64,000 nt of DNA from Evansella alkalicola (GCF_019042735.1 NZ_JAHQCR010000088.1:1-64000), one strand, 5' to 3'; positions 17,521 through 26,779 are shown, numbered from the stretch's first letter. Notes: generated from the letters alone by a model not told the origin. Made by a program: numbers and translations.

Positions 17521-18096
17521 TTATTTAAATTCTAAAGACTTTCCATCCAAAAGTACAGTCGCCCCAAGGGTACCTGAAAAGTGTCCTAGCGCCCATTCGT
17601 GACCAGCAGGATTAAAACTTTCAACAGCGTCCCCATGAACTACAATAGAAAATCCTTTATTGTAAGCATCTACAGCTGTGTGTAAAACACATATATCCGT
17701 ACATACGCCAACAAGATGTAATTCTTTTATTCCACGCTCTCTTAATTTAAGCTCTAAGTCAGTTCCAGCGAATGCGCTATATCTTGTTTTATCCATCCAT
17801 TCAAATGATAGGTCTTCCTGTACTGCTTCCTCTAAGAAAGTTCCTAACTGACCATAAAGCTTTCTCCCTTTTGTTCCCCTAATATTATGGGGTGGAAATA
17901 GCTTGGTTTCAGGATGGTACAGGTCATTTTCGTCATGAACATCTACTGCAAAAACTACGAAATCTCTATTTTCCATAAATTCCTTCGTGATTTGAGTAAT
18001 TCTTGTTTCGATGGATTGTCCCCTAACTCCACAAGTCAATCTTCCATCATCTGCAACAAAATCATTCGTATAGTCTATTACAACTAAAGCTTTCAT
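17521..18096 (-). CDS. Isochorismatase-family cysteine hydrolase (nicotinamidase-like)
   Basis: This 191-residue enzyme of the cysteine hydrolase fold has the catalytic triad Asp in VIDYTNDF (about 8-11), Lys in MDKTRYSAF (about 102), and Cys in GVCTDICVLHTA (about 131). Metal-binding Asp and His residues are seen in FAVDVHDEND. The length and motifs fit a PncA-type nicotinamidase (nicotinamide to nicotinate, NAD salvage) such as B. subtilis YueJ; other amidases of the fold cannot be excluded. ATG start with GAGGGGG upstream. Confidence 0.83.
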   Translation of the reverse strand: MKALVVIDYTNDFVADDGRLTCGVRGQSIETRITQITKEFMENRDFVVFAVDVHDENDLYHPETKLFPPHNIRGTKGRKLYGQLGTFLEEAVQEDLSFEWMDKTRYSAFAGTDLELKLRERGIKELHLVGVCTDICVLHTAVDAYNKGFSIVVHGDAVESFNPAGHEWALGHFSGTLGATVLLDGKSLEFK

Positions 18097-18156
18097 AAAA
18101 AATTCCCCCTCTCTTCTTAGAAACTATTATAGCATCAAATATAATTTCAAATCATT

Positions 18157-18205
18157 AAAAAACAGCTCCACCAATGGCCAAAAAGACCTATTAGAGGAGC
18201 TGTTT
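18157..18205 (-). terminator. Terminator of the ytzC-like gene
   Basis: AAACAGCTCC pairs perfectly with GGAGCTGTTT, and on the minus strand it is followed by TTTTTT. Confidence 0.8.
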
Positions 18206-18220
18206 GTATTAAAAAATCTT

Positions 18221-18481
18221 TTACAAACCTAAAATCATACGATTTTGGAGCTGATGAACCTGTTGTTGTAACCGAGTGAGCTGATCTCTCTGTTCAGCAT
18301 TTGAACTCAGTAACATTTTTTCTAATTCCATATTTGCTTGTTCTAGCTGAACTTGAGCTTGAGTGAAAGCCTCTGCATCTCCAGGTTGAATTCGCTTAGA
18401 ATCATTGAGCTGTTCTTCAGCGTTAGACATAATATGTTCTATCTCTTGAACTGCCCCTTGCAAGTAATTGGAATTAGTCAA
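18221..18481 (-). CDS. ytzC: DUF2524 family protein (YtzC-like)
   Basis: This 86-residue helical protein closely resembles B. subtilis YtzC, especially the C-terminal block with LSSNAEQRDQL and QVHQLQNRMIL. It is a predicted two-helix coiled coil of unknown function. The TTG at 18481 is chosen because GAGGTG lies 6 nt upstream; an ATG two codons earlier abuts the ribosome site. It is monocistronic, with a strong terminator after it. Confidence 0.75.
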   Translation of the reverse strand: MTNSNYLQGAVQEIEHIMSNAEEQLNDSKRIQPGDAEAFTQAQVQLEQANMELEKMLLSSNAEQRDQLTRLQQQVHQLQNRMILGL

Positions 18482-18729
18482 TTTCATCACCTCAAGACTT
18501 AAGTTAAGCATTTTTACATTCATTTATGCCAAACTCGCACTCGAAATTTTTGGATAAACATCCATATCTATAGTGGGTAGCTGGTGGAGGGCATATCAAC
18601 ACCTCTTATCACGGATTCATATTATTAAAAATTAGTTAATTATCGGTAAAAGTTTCTAAAATCTTACTTTTATTCTGAATATTTTCGTTTATAATTAAAT
18701 TAACCTGTTTAAATGAAGGGAGTGGGAGT

Positions 18730-19359
18730 ATGAAAATAAAATATAATATCATACAAAAAGAAAATGTCGCACATGTTTTAGAAACATATACCGTTAGGGA
18801 AGCACTAGAGGAATTAGAAGAAAGTGGCTATCGTTGTATTCCAATTCTTAATGAAACAAAAACAAAGTTCTTAGGCAACATATATACACAGGATATTTAT
18901 CGTGCTATTGTTCAAGAAGCTCTTACATGGGATGACTCAGTAATGAAATTAAAGGATGATGAAAATGTCTATATTGACGAACAAGCGTCCTTCTTCCGAG
19001 TTTTTTCAAATATCAAAAAGTACCCTTACTTAGCAGTTTTATCAGAGAATGGTGAATTCTCAGGGATACTTACTCATGCAAATGTGATGTCCATTCTTGA
19101 AGACTCCTGGGGAATAAAAACAGGTAGTTATACTCTTACGATCTCTACACATGAGTATCAAGGTGCATTGAGTACTATTGTGTCTTCTTTAAAAAAATTC
19201 ACTAGTATTCAAAGTATGTTGACTTTGGATAACGAGAGTACATTTTTCCGCCGTGTGATTGTTACATTGCCAAGCAAAATAGATAAAACGACATTGGATA
19301 AAATCATCAAACATTTAGAGTCAGAAGGTTTCAGAGTGTTTGACGTTGAGAAAATTTAG
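18730..19359 (+). CDS. CBS-domain protein with C-terminal ACT-like region (CbpA-like)
   Basis: This 209-residue protein has two CBS motifs (about 1-60 and 68-130; TVREALEELEESGYRCIPIL and YPYLAVLSENGEFSGILT) followed by an ACT-like domain (about 135-209, SYTLTISTHEYQGALSTIVS). The same CBS-ACT layout occurs in the Listeria c-di-AMP-binding protein CbpA. Ligand binding is inferred, not shown. ATG start with AGGGAGTGGGAGT upstream. It is transcribed alone, divergent from ytzC. Confidence 0.75.
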   Translation: MKIKYNIIQKENVAHVLETYTVREALEELEESGYRCIPILNETKTKFLGNIYTQDIYRAIVQEALTWDDSVMKLKDDENVYIDEQASFFRVFSNIKKYPYLAVLSENGEFSGILTHANVMSILEDSWGIKTGSYTLTISTHEYQGALSTIVSSLKKFTSIQSMLTLDNESTFFRRVIVTLPSKIDKTTLDKIIKHLESEGFRVFDVEKI

Positions 19360-19478
19360 CAGCAGAATTTTTTCTGGAATATGTACCTTTAAATCCATTT
19401 GTTAATAGATCTGTTCCATGTTAGCTTCCGCCTAGAGCGGGTCGAATACCTTATAAATATTTACCGCGAATAAGTAAT

Positions 19479-19517
19479 AGAGGCTGCCCTAAAGTCACAC
19501 TTTTGGGCAGCCCCTTT
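19479..19517. terminator. Terminator between cbpA-like and lipoprotein genes
   Basis: AGGCTGCCC pairs with GGGCAGCCC around a 15-nt loop. The genes converge here, and the hairpin can serve both, with only short T tracts. Confidence 0.6.
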
Positions 19518-19528
19518 ATATATAACCG

Positions 19529-19972
19529 CTAATCATCTAGACGTTCAATTTTTGTAATTCTATAACCTTGTCGCCCTTCAGATATATAGTAGGCTCTTTG
19601 ACGTTCTTCTTTCATTGTCTCCTCACCTTGATGTATTTCAATTGTTTCAATCCAAGTGAGCCTGAATTCTTCATGATCGTTATACTCAACGACTGGATCG
19701 ATAGCTTCAACAAAATATTCTACTTTTCTCTCTGATATAAGTTGCTGATGATGACGTCTTTGCATATGAAAAACGTGACTATTAGGTACAAAGTAATTTT
19801 CCATTATGGAAAAACTTGATGTAAGACTTTCACTCCACCCTTCAAAGTAATCCATCATAAACTCAGAGATACTTTCAAGCTGAGCTCCATCGTCTAACAT
19901 TTTCCATTCAACCTCATCATTGCATGCCGTTAACAGTAAAAAGAGAATAGGCAATATTATCAACTTTTTCAT
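19529..19972 (-). CDS. Putative lipoprotein, unknown
   Basis: This 147-residue protein has a lipoprotein signal (KKLIILPILFLLLTAC; lipobox LTAC, Cys 17). The mature part is acidic, with an aromatic helix (FMMDYFEGWSESL), a YFVEAIDPVVEY segment and a C-terminal RAYYISEGRQGYRITKIERL strand pair, somewhat like small NTF2/TcaA-C-type domains, though no assignment is made. An AGAGGAG ribosome site precedes the ATG. It is near yppE and on the same strand. Confidence 0.65.
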   Translation of the reverse strand: MKKLIILPILFLLLTACNDEVEWKMLDDGAQLESISEFMMDYFEGWSESLTSSFSIMENYFVPNSHVFHMQRRHHQQLISERKVEYFVEAIDPVVEYNDHEEFRLTWIETIEIHQGEETMKEERQRAYYISEGRQGYRITKIERLDD

Positions 19973-20008
19973 TTTTTACTCCTCTATCCTTATCAAATAG
20001 GCTAGCTC

Positions 20009-20377
20009 TTACTCTAATTCACGATCCAAGGCATTTAAAGTATATTCAATGGATTTATTTTGCTCTAGAAATCGTTTCTTTTTTGTATCTTTTTGAAAAC
20101 AGGTGACAGATTGAATCAAAATATTTTCATGTACATCCTCAATCTGATTCTCATGAACATATTTAGGCTTCTCCTTACGAATGTATTGTATCGCTAACTC
20201 AATCCATTCATCAGCATTAACTTTCACCTCATTGGCAAATGGGAGTATCTTTCCCTCAAAATCAGCTGTACTTTCCCCATCTAGTCGATAAACTTTAAAA
20301 TGTCCCAATGCATCATGATTTTTCTGAAGTAATAAATTAGTCAAGTCTTTTAATCGCTTCATATCTAATTCTGTCAA
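20009..20377 (-). CDS. yppE: YppE family protein (DUF1798)
   Basis: This 122-residue protein matches B. subtilis YppE, a small four-helix protein of unknown function. The signature RKEKPKYVHENQIEDVHENI (about 84-103) and the KKRFLEQNKSIEYTL block near the end are diagnostic. The TTG start at 20377 follows AGAGGTG by 6 nt; the open frame extends ten codons further but without a ribosome site. Synteny (yppC, recU nearby) supports the name. Confidence 0.83.
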   Translation of the reverse strand: MTELDMKRLKDLTNLLLQKNHDALGHFKVYRLDGESTADFEGKILPFANEVKVNADEWIELAIQYIRKEKPKYVHENQIEDVHENILIQSVTCFQKDTKKKRFLEQNKSIEYTLNALDRELE

Positions 20378-20441
20378 AATAAACACCTCTTGCAAAGAGT
20401 ATAACATTAAATTAAATTCAGTTGATAATATTAAACCCTAA

Positions 20442-20693
20442 TCATTTCGTTAGTGTAGCTGCTCTTAATTTTAAATTATGCTCCATATTATTTAACTCCA
20501 TATCAAATTCATCCAATGAATCACAGAATGCAAGCATTTGATTATGTGTAGCATTTACTTCTTCTATCTTTACATTTTTTAATTTCAATTTCCTGTCTAG
20601 TGATTCAATTTGAACAAGTAGTTCATTAAACCTTTGATCTAGTTGATAAGATGAAACCATCTTCCCCTTTAATTGCTCATTTCCAATTGCCAT
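20442..20693 (-). CDS. Small coiled-coil protein in the ypp cluster
   Basis: This 83-residue helical protein is mostly one coiled coil (LDQRFNELLVQIESLDRKLK, then HNQMLAFCDSLDEFDMELNN). AGAGGGGGAA precedes the ATG. By position between yppE and yppC it could be the YppD counterpart, but no sequence match is claimed. It is probably co-transcribed with yppE (64-nt gap). Confidence 0.6.
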   Translation of the reverse strand: MAIGNEQLKGKMVSSYQLDQRFNELLVQIESLDRKLKLKNVKIEEVNATHNQMLAFCDSLDEFDMELNNMEHNLKLRAATLTK

Positions 20694-20879
20694 CGTCTTT
20701 TCCCCCTCTTTAGTTCTGTAAAAAATACATTCTTCAAGCTCTAGAAAACCTCCTCTACCCTTGACAAAACTAGTTTAGATTCGTCAAAGATAGCTTTAAT
20801 CTTCAAAATATGTAATGGGTTTTAGACATAATTCCATCTAGCCAGGAAAAACTAATGTTGTTAAAAGGGGGTGAACCTG

Positions 20880-20999
20880 TTGGATAAAAACAAATTTAAC
20901 AAGCCTAGTAAAACAGCAGAGCAACCGGGAAAATCACGCGAAAACAAGCCTGAAAACTTAGACAAAAAATTAGGTGGACCAAACCGTCCTGCAGAATAA
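20880..20999 (+). CDS. sspM: Small acid-soluble spore protein M
   Basis: This 39-residue Lys/Asn/Pro-rich peptide ends LDKKLGGPNRPAE, which matches the C-terminus of B. subtilis SspM (LDKKLGGPNRPST) almost exactly. SspM is a minor spore-core SASP made in the forespore. TTG start with a strong AAAGGGGGTGA site 5 nt upstream, and a terminator follows at 21015. It is on the opposite strand to its ypp neighbours. A convincing sigma-G promoter was not found by eye. Confidence 0.85.
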   Translation: MDKNKFNKPSKTAEQPGKSRENKPENLDKKLGGPNRPAE

Positions 21000-21014
21000 T
21001 AGGTAATCATTTAT

Positions 21015-21087
21015 TACGGGAATAAAGGAAAAGGTGTGGCCAACTGAGATTTCGCTCAATTGCCTCACCTTCCTCCCGTCATTTTTA
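21015..21087. terminator. Bidirectional terminator between sspM and yppC
   Basis: A long stem: ACGGG/CCCGT outside and AAGGTG.GGC..GAG/CTC..GCC.CACCTT inside, with a TTTCG-type tip and ATTTTTAATTT on the plus strand. Confidence 0.75.
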
Positions 21088-21104
21088 ATTTATGTCATTA
21101 ACTA

Positions 21105-22001
21105 TTATGGTATTAAAAGACCCTTTAATCCAGCAGCTACTGAAATTTGAAGCTGTTTTTTTCTATACCAATAAGAGAGATCATATTTTTTTGGGGGGTT
21201 CCATGCTTTAGATAAAGATTTATTGGGTTTATAGCGTTTGATTTGGGACCAATCCTCCCTTTTATTATCCTCATGATAAACATATGGATAAACTAATCTC
21301 AATGGTGGTGTATGGGGGAATAAACCCTTTTGCCATAGCTGATAATCTTTTCTGGAACCTGTGTGAGCTTGATTCTCGAAAAATGCATTGATTTGTTTTT
21401 TTTCAGGAGACTCAAGCAAAATCCAACCTAATTTCTTTCCTAGTTCAATCCTCCCATTTACGTCTAAAAAATTCTTTATAGAAATGCCATATAATTTTCC
21501 TTTGATCGTTGGTAATAAAACTGCACTAAAATGCATCTTCTCTTGCAAAACATAGTCCAATTCATGAAAGACCTTTTTATAAAAAAATGGAGATTCTATA
21601 ACAGGCTCTTGAATGAGGTGCTGTTCGTTTACAATTAATGCATGTAATAACCTTGTTAAATCCCCTGTTTCCCAAAATATACTCCACTCATGTATCATCC
21701 ATTGCGATACATCAAACTCCTCCATTAAATGGAACAGTGGTTCACCTACTTTTTTTGATAATTCATATATTTTTAATTGAGGAAAAGCATCTGAAAATAT
21801 AAACCAATTTGCCCGTTCATATGTAATAAATAAATGATGACGTTTCTCTTTCGGTAAAAGTGTGCAGAATGGTTTACTAAAGAGGTCGGTCATGCTCCAC
21901 CCAGCATTTCTTGATACCATACTAGCTAAATATGCCCAACTAACTTCTTTGTTCTTTCTATAATAGTTCTGATAATATACGGTACGTGAAATATTGTCCA
22001 A
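21105..22001 (-). CDS. yppC: DUF2515 family protein YppC
   Basis: This 298-residue protein belongs to the DUF2515 family (B. subtilis YppC), of unknown function. It is rich in Trp, Tyr and Phe. Family-like blocks are SRTVYYQNYYRKNKEVSWAY at the start, FITYERANWFIFSDAFPQL, and a C-terminal PYVYHEDNKREDW. No signal peptide or catalytic motif was seen. It is divergent from recU, as in B. subtilis. TTG start 4 nt after AAAGGGAAA; the spacing is short. Confidence 0.8.
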   Translation of the reverse strand: MDNISRTVYYQNYYRKNKEVSWAYLASMVSRNAGWSMTDLFSKPFCTLLPKEKRHHLFITYERANWFIFSDAFPQLKIYELSKKVGEPLFHLMEEFDVSQWMIHEWSIFWETGDLTRLLHALIVNEQHLIQEPVIESPFFYKKVFHELDYVLQEKMHFSAVLLPTIKGKLYGISIKNFLDVNGRIELGKKLGWILLESPEKKQINAFFENQAHTGSRKDYQLWQKGLFPHTPPLRLVYPYVYHEDNKREDWSQIKRYKPNKSLSKAWNPPKKYDLSYWYRKKQLQISVAAGLKGLLIP

Positions 22002-22175
22002 ATTTCCCTTTCTTGTGTCTATTCTTATTTTCTCTAAGTACTTATGTAGATTTATTGTCCTAATTTTTACTGCCTCCTATCTGAATAAGTGATTAGATTT
22101 GCTGAATATGATATGATATAGTGATGGATTCATAGTATTTATTGATTGTTTTTAAAAGGGAAGTGAATTGAAATT

Positions 22176-22775
22176 ATGACGTTTCGATATCCAAACGGAA
22201 AAAAGTTTGTTCAAAAACGAAGCCCATCCGCTTCTAAAAACGTCAAAAAGGATGAAAGATTCAGTAATCGGGGGATGACCCTAGAGGAGGATATTAACGA
22301 AACAAATGAATATTATTTAGCCCACAATATTGCTGTCATTCATAAAAAGCCTACACCATTACAAATAGTTAATGTTCATTATCCAGCCAGAAGTGCTGCA
22401 GTCGTTACGGAAGCCTACTTTAAAAAACCGTCAACTACTGATTACAATGGTGTATATAAAGGCAAATATATTGACTTTGAAGCAAAGGAAACGAAAAATA
22501 AGACAAGTTTTCCACTTAAAAATTTCCATGATCATCAAATATCACATATGAAACAAGTAGTTCAACAAGGCGGTATCTCCTTTGCCCTGTTACGCTTTAC
22601 TTTAGTCGATGAATTGTACTTAGTATTCTCAAAAGATTTATTTTCATACGTAGAAAATAAAGACATAAATCGGAAGTCTATTCCGAAAAAAGATATTGAA
22701 TCATTTGGAACAAAAATTGAGTTAGGTTTCCACCCTAGAGTTGACTATCTTAAAATCATTGATAAAATAATTTAA
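22176..22775 (+). CDS. recU: Holliday junction resolvase RecU
   Basis: This 199-residue enzyme resolves Holliday junctions and modulates RecA in recombination and chromosome segregation. It starts MTFRYPNGKKF and contains the conserved stretch IAVIHKKPTPLQIVNVHYP. The metal-dependent nuclease core has Asp in DYNGVYKGKYIDFEAKETK, with the E-x-K of the PD-(D/E)xK fold. Its length matches the family (about 200). It is 40 nt upstream of ponA in one operon, a pairing conserved across Bacillus. Confidence 0.96.
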   Translation: MTFRYPNGKKFVQKRSPSASKNVKKDERFSNRGMTLEEDINETNEYYLAHNIAVIHKKPTPLQIVNVHYPARSAAVVTEAYFKKPSTTDYNGVYKGKYIDFEAKETKNKTSFPLKNFHDHQISHMKQVVQQGGISFALLRFTLVDELYLVFSKDLFSYVENKDINRKSIPKKDIESFGTKIELGFHPRVDYLKIIDKII

Positions 22776-22815
22776 TTACAATTACAAAACATTGTATCTG
22801 AAAGGAAGATGCAAA

Positions 22816-25440
22816 ATGTCTGAATATCGTACTAGACAAGAACGAAAACAACAAAAACAAAAACAAAAATCACATAAAAAAGATAAAAGTACCTTTAAAA
22901 AACGATTCAAAAAGATTTTAATTGCATTTGGAATTATTGCACTCGTAATGATGCTAATTGGGGGAATTACTGTATTCAGTATCATTCGCGATGCACCTGA
23001 ACTAGACCCTGATAAGCTAACGCTGGCAAATAACCCAGAAATATATGATCGTGATACGGAACTTGTCACAACACTGCAAGCACATGAAAATCGGAGGTCT
23101 GTGAATATTAATGATGTCCCAGACGTCTTAAAGAATGCCGTTATTGCCGTAGAGGATATCCGCTTTTACGATCATTTCGGTTTGGACATGCGAAGAATTG
23201 GTGGTGCAGTCGTAGCGAACATCACTGGAGGTTTTGGTGCAGAGGGTGCTAGTACCATTACACAGCAAGTTGTAAAAAACTTGTTTTTATCCTCTGAAAA
23301 GACAGTATCTCGTAAGCTACAAGAACAATACTTAGCAATTCGCTTGGAACAAAAGTTTTCAAAAGATCAGATTCTAGAAATGTATTTAAATGTTATTTAT
23401 TTTGACGATGGATATTACGGAGTTCAATCTGCTGCTGACTACTATTTTAGTAAGGAGCTTGAGGAGCTTGAAATTGAAGACGCTGCCCTATTAGCTGGTA
23501 TTCCGCAGCGCCCTGTAAGGTTTAACCCTTTTAAAAACCCGGAAGATGCAAAAGTCCGAAGAGATACTGTTATTAGCTTAATGGAACGATATGAAAAAAT
23601 CACTCCTGAAGAAGCAGAAGCCGCAAGAAATGTAGCAATTGAAGACCAATTACAACGTAGTGAGAGGGAAGCTAACCCTTATCAAGCGTTTATCGATACT
23701 GTCTTTAAAGAAGTAGAGAGTATCGAGGGTATTGATTCAACAGATATTTATACTGGCGGTTTGAAAATCTATACTACTTTAGATCGAGATTTACAAGAGC
23801 ATGTGGAACATCTCATGCAGTCTGGAGAATTTGAATTCCCTGATGAAAATTACCAAGCTGGAATTACTGTACTAGATACTCAAACAGGGCAAGTATTGGC
23901 TATAGGTGGACATAGGAAGCCTGCAGAAGGTGCATTAACTTATAATATGGCAACGAATCCTCGCAGACAACCAGGTTCTGCAATTAAGCCAATTTTAGAT
24001 TATGGCCCAGCAGTTGATGAATTTAAATGGTCCACCTACCATCAAATCGTTGATGAACCGTACTATTATCAAACTGGAGAAAAGACTGAAGTCCGAAATT
24101 TTGATAGAAATCATCGTGGCTCTGTCTCCATTAGAGAAGCCCTTAGAATCTCTTTAAATGTTCCAGCTGTGAAAGCTTTTAATGAAGTTGGAATTGATAA
24201 GGCAAAGGCATTCGGTGAGAGATTAGGTTTAGGAGCTCAATTAGAAAACATACAAGAATCTTATTCTATTGGTGGCTTTAGTGAAGGTTTATCATCCTTC
24301 CAAATGGCTGGTGCCTATGCGGCATTTGGAAATAATGGAGAATATAATGCACCGCATACTGTAACGAGAGTGGAGTTTCCTGACGGTACGGTCATTGACC
24401 TTACTCCTGAACCAGTGATAGCAATGAACGATTATACAGCATTTATGATCACAGACATGTTAAAGACAGTAGTACAGTCTGGAACTGGAACTGCTGCAAG
24501 TGTACCTGGTGTACCAATTGCAGGTAAAACAGGTTCTTCTAACTATACACAAGCTGAGCGAGAACGCTTCGACATACCAAGTACTGGAACAGTAAAAGAC
24601 TCTTGGTTTGCAGGTTACTCCCCTCACCTTACAGCAGCTGTATGGACTGGATATGCTAATCATGATGACGGTTTTATTAATACAAATGCTGGAGAAGGCC
24701 AAATTGCAAGAGCTTTATTTAAACAAGTAATGACCTATGCTCATGAAGGAATGGAAGTTAATGATTTTGTTCAACCAGATTCTGTCGTGCGAGTTGGTAT
24801 TGAACGTTCTACAGGACTCCTTCCTAGTGAATTTACACCACAAAGCGAAATCATTCATGAATATTTCGTGAGGGGCACGGAACCAAAAGAGGTCTCTGAA
24901 GAATTTGAACATGCTGATCCAGTTAGTAACTTAGAAGCAACATATGATGAAGAAAACCATGAAATTAATATTAGCTGGAGCTATCCAGAAGAACTTCTAG
25001 ATCAATTTAGCTTTAGGCTTGAAGTAAATGATGGAAACGACGACAATTATACACTTATCGATGTAACGAAAAGTATGGCCTATAATCTAAGTAATCCATC
25101 TTATGATACTAATTACACCATTCGTGTCACAGTTGTTTCTGATGACAATGCTGAGCTAGAAAGTGATCCAACTACTGTGTCTGTAAGAATTCCTGAAGAA
25201 GAGGTGGAAGAGCCGGAAGAAGAGGAAGAAGACTTCATAGATGATTTAGTTGATGATCTAATTGGTGATGATGAAGATGATGGCACCAATAATAATGATG
25301 GTGACACCCCTCCTAGTGATGGAGATCAAGGTGAAAATGGAGACGAAGATACGGATGATCCTAATGATGGAAACGATGAAGACAGTGGAGATAATGGCGA
25401 AAACAATAATGATGATGGAGATCCCGCTGAAGAAGAGTAA
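22816..25440 (+). CDS. ponA: Class A penicillin-binding protein 1A/1B
   Basis: This 874-residue bifunctional enzyme makes peptidoglycan. Order: basic, Gln/Lys-rich cytoplasmic tail; transmembrane helix (about 34-57); GT51 transglycosylase (AVEDIRFYDHFG near 111-122; EGASTITQQ); and transpeptidase with SAIK (Ser about 388), SLN and KTGSS. A fibronectin type III-like domain follows (about 720-800), then an extremely acidic tail of roughly 75 residues made of Asp, Glu, Asn and Gly. B. subtilis PonA also has a C-terminal extension, but this one is strikingly D/N-rich. The ATG at 22816 has AAAGGAAG upstream. The terminator is at 25488. Confidence 0.95.
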   Translation: MSEYRTRQERKQQKQKQKSHKKDKSTFKKRFKKILIAFGIIALVMMLIGGITVFSIIRDAPELDPDKLTLANNPEIYDRDTELVTTLQAHENRRSVNINDVPDVLKNAVIAVEDIRFYDHFGLDMRRIGGAVVANITGGFGAEGASTITQQVVKNLFLSSEKTVSRKLQEQYLAIRLEQKFSKDQILEMYLNVIYFDDGYYGVQSAADYYFSKELEELEIEDAALLAGIPQRPVRFNPFKNPEDAKVRRDTVISLMERYEKITPEEAEAARNVAIEDQLQRSEREANPYQAFIDTVFKEVESIEGIDSTDIYTGGLKIYTTLDRDLQEHVEHLMQSGEFEFPDENYQAGITVLDTQTGQVLAIGGHRKPAEGALTYNMATNPRRQPGSAIKPILDYGPAVDEFKWSTYHQIVDEPYYYQTGEKTEVRNFDRNHRGSVSIREALRISLNVPAVKAFNEVGIDKAKAFGERLGLGAQLENIQESYSIGGFSEGLSSFQMAGAYAAFGNNGEYNAPHTVTRVEFPDGTVIDLTPEPVIAMNDYTAFMITDMLKTVVQSGTGTAASVPGVPIAGKTGSSNYTQAERERFDIPSTGTVKDSWFAGYSPHLTAAVWTGYANHDDGFINTNAGEGQIARALFKQVMTYAHEGMEVNDFVQPDSVVRVGIERSTGLLPSEFTPQSEIIHEYFVRGTEPKEVSEEFEHADPVSNLEATYDEENHEINISWSYPEELLDQFSFRLEVNDGNDDNYTLIDVTKSMAYNLSNPSYDTNYTIRVTVVSDDNAELESDPTTVSVRIPEEEVEEPEEEEEDFIDDLVDDLIGDDEDDGTNNNDGDTPPSDGDQGENGDEDTDDPNDGNDEDSGDNGENNNDDGDPAEEE

Positions 25441-25487
25441 CCATTAATTTAGATCAAAAGTGAAAAAACTTATAAAAGTTATCTAGT

Positions 25488-25522
25488 AAAATGAGGTTGC
25501 CCCAATTGGGCAACCTCATTTT
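25488..25522. terminator. Bidirectional terminator between ponA and ypoC
   Basis: A perfect 15-bp stem AAAATGAGGTTGCCC/GGGCAACCTCATTTT with an AATT loop, between converging operons. Confidence 0.9.
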
Positions 25523-25531
25523 ATGTGATAC

Positions 25532-26101
25532 TTATTTTTTCGGTAGACTTCTGTTTAAAAATAGGGCCCATTTTTTATTTGACTCCTCATATAACTGACT
25601 CAGTTGCGTAAACGAGTGGTAGTGATCAGGAGACTTGAGAATAAAGGAGATTCGTTCTCCAAAGTTTACAGGACTATATTTCCAGTCTTCAAATTGTACT
25701 GTAAAATCTTGAAGATTGTATACAGGCTTTCCTTGAATCCAGTGAATGGTTTGAATGTATATAGCAATATGCTTTAACATCAGTGGTCTAGCCCCTATTC
25801 TGTCTCTTTGATGAAACATATTAGAGAGTTTTGGGAGTCCAGTATGCTGCCAAAAGTTTATGGCTTGTGTTTTTATTTCCTCACCTTCAAAATGCCATGG
25901 TGGAATAAAATCTACTATTTCATAACCACTCAACTTATGTTCATAATGTAATATATCATGAATGAAGTAAGCTTCCCCATCCCAAATCTCAGTGAGCTTT
26001 GTTTCATTCAATGTACCTGGTTTTTTTATCAATTGTTTATTTTCATAAAAGGGCAGTACTGCAAATGGTTCAGGTACAATGAGTGTATTGCTTAAAGTCA
26101 T
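25532..26101 (-). CDS. ypoC: YpoC-like protein
   Basis: This 189-residue soluble protein sits in the dnaD-nth-ypoC operon, as in B. subtilis. Function unknown. It has several Trp-rich blocks (YEIVDFIPPWHFEGEEI, NFWQHTGLPKLSNMFHQRDR, PVNFGERISFIL, NKKWALFLNRSL). Its ATG overlaps the nth stop by 4 nt (ATGA), indicating coupled translation. Confidence 0.8.
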   Translation of the reverse strand: MTLSNTLIVPEPFAVLPFYENKQLIKKPGTLNETKLTEIWDGEAYFIHDILHYEHKLSGYEIVDFIPPWHFEGEEIKTQAINFWQHTGLPKLSNMFHQRDRIGARPLMLKHIAIYIQTIHWIQGKPVYNLQDFTVQFEDWKYSPVNFGERISFILKSPDHYHSFTQLSQLYEESNKKWALFLNRSLPKK

Positions 26102-26757
26102 ACAACAACTCCCCGCTTTTTCATCCTTTTCTTCCCTTCACGACATACCTCCAATAGTGGGCATTCAGGACATTGTGGTGATTGTGCTTTGCAATGATAT
26201 CTACCAAAGAAGATCATGCGATGATGGGTGTCCGACCATTCTTCCATTGGGATTTTTCGCATTAATGTTTTTTCTACTTCTAAAACCGAGTCCTTCCACT
26301 TACATATTCCAAGTCGCTTACTTACTCTCTCAACGTGTGTATCAACAGCGATAGCAGGTTCACCAAAAGCAACTGAAGCAACAACGTTAGCTGTTTTTCG
26401 ACCTACCCCAGCAAGCTTAACAAGTTCTGACTTCTCCGTTGGAATCTCTCCCCCATAGTCTTCTATTAATGATTGGCATAGCTTTTTAATGTTTTTTGCT
26501 TTACTACGGAATAATCCAATCTTTCTAATATCCTGTTCCAATTCCTCAAGGGGAGCTTGAATGTAATCTTCTGGTTCCTTATATTTGTCAAAAAGATGTG
26601 GTGTTACTTTGTTTACTAATGCATCGGTACATTGAGCTGATAGTACTACAGCAATGGTAAGCTCAAATGGATTGGAATGGGTTAGTTCACATTCTGCATT
26701 AGGAAACATCTCTCCCATTGTTTCTAAAACATACTCAATTTGTTTTTTAGTTAACAT
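26098..26757 (-). CDS. nth: Endonuclease III (DNA glycosylase/AP lyase)
   Basis: This 219-residue base-excision repair enzyme removes oxidised pyrimidines. The helix-hairpin-helix reads LAGVGRKTANVV with the catalytic Lys at about 120, followed by AVDTHVERVSKRLG with the catalytic Asp at about 138. The C-terminal CxxxxxxCxxCxxxxxC pattern (CKAQSPQCPECPLLEVC) binds a 4Fe-4S cluster. The length is standard. It lies 22 nt after dnaD. Confidence 0.97.
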   Translation of the reverse strand: MLTKKQIEYVLETMGEMFPNAECELTHSNPFELTIAVVLSAQCTDALVNKVTPHLFDKYKEPEDYIQAPLEELEQDIRKIGLFRSKAKNIKKLCQSLIEDYGGEIPTEKSELVKLAGVGRKTANVVASVAFGEPAIAVDTHVERVSKRLGICKWKDSVLEVEKTLMRKIPMEEWSDTHHRMIFFGRYHCKAQSPQCPECPLLEVCREGKKRMKKRGVVV

Positions 26758-26779
26758 ACCTTTCTTCCCCTATCATTTT

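Noticed and set aside
20760..20879. Sigma-G promoter for sspM
   Set aside because: The best candidates (around CATAATT) lack a matching -35; not reported as a feature.
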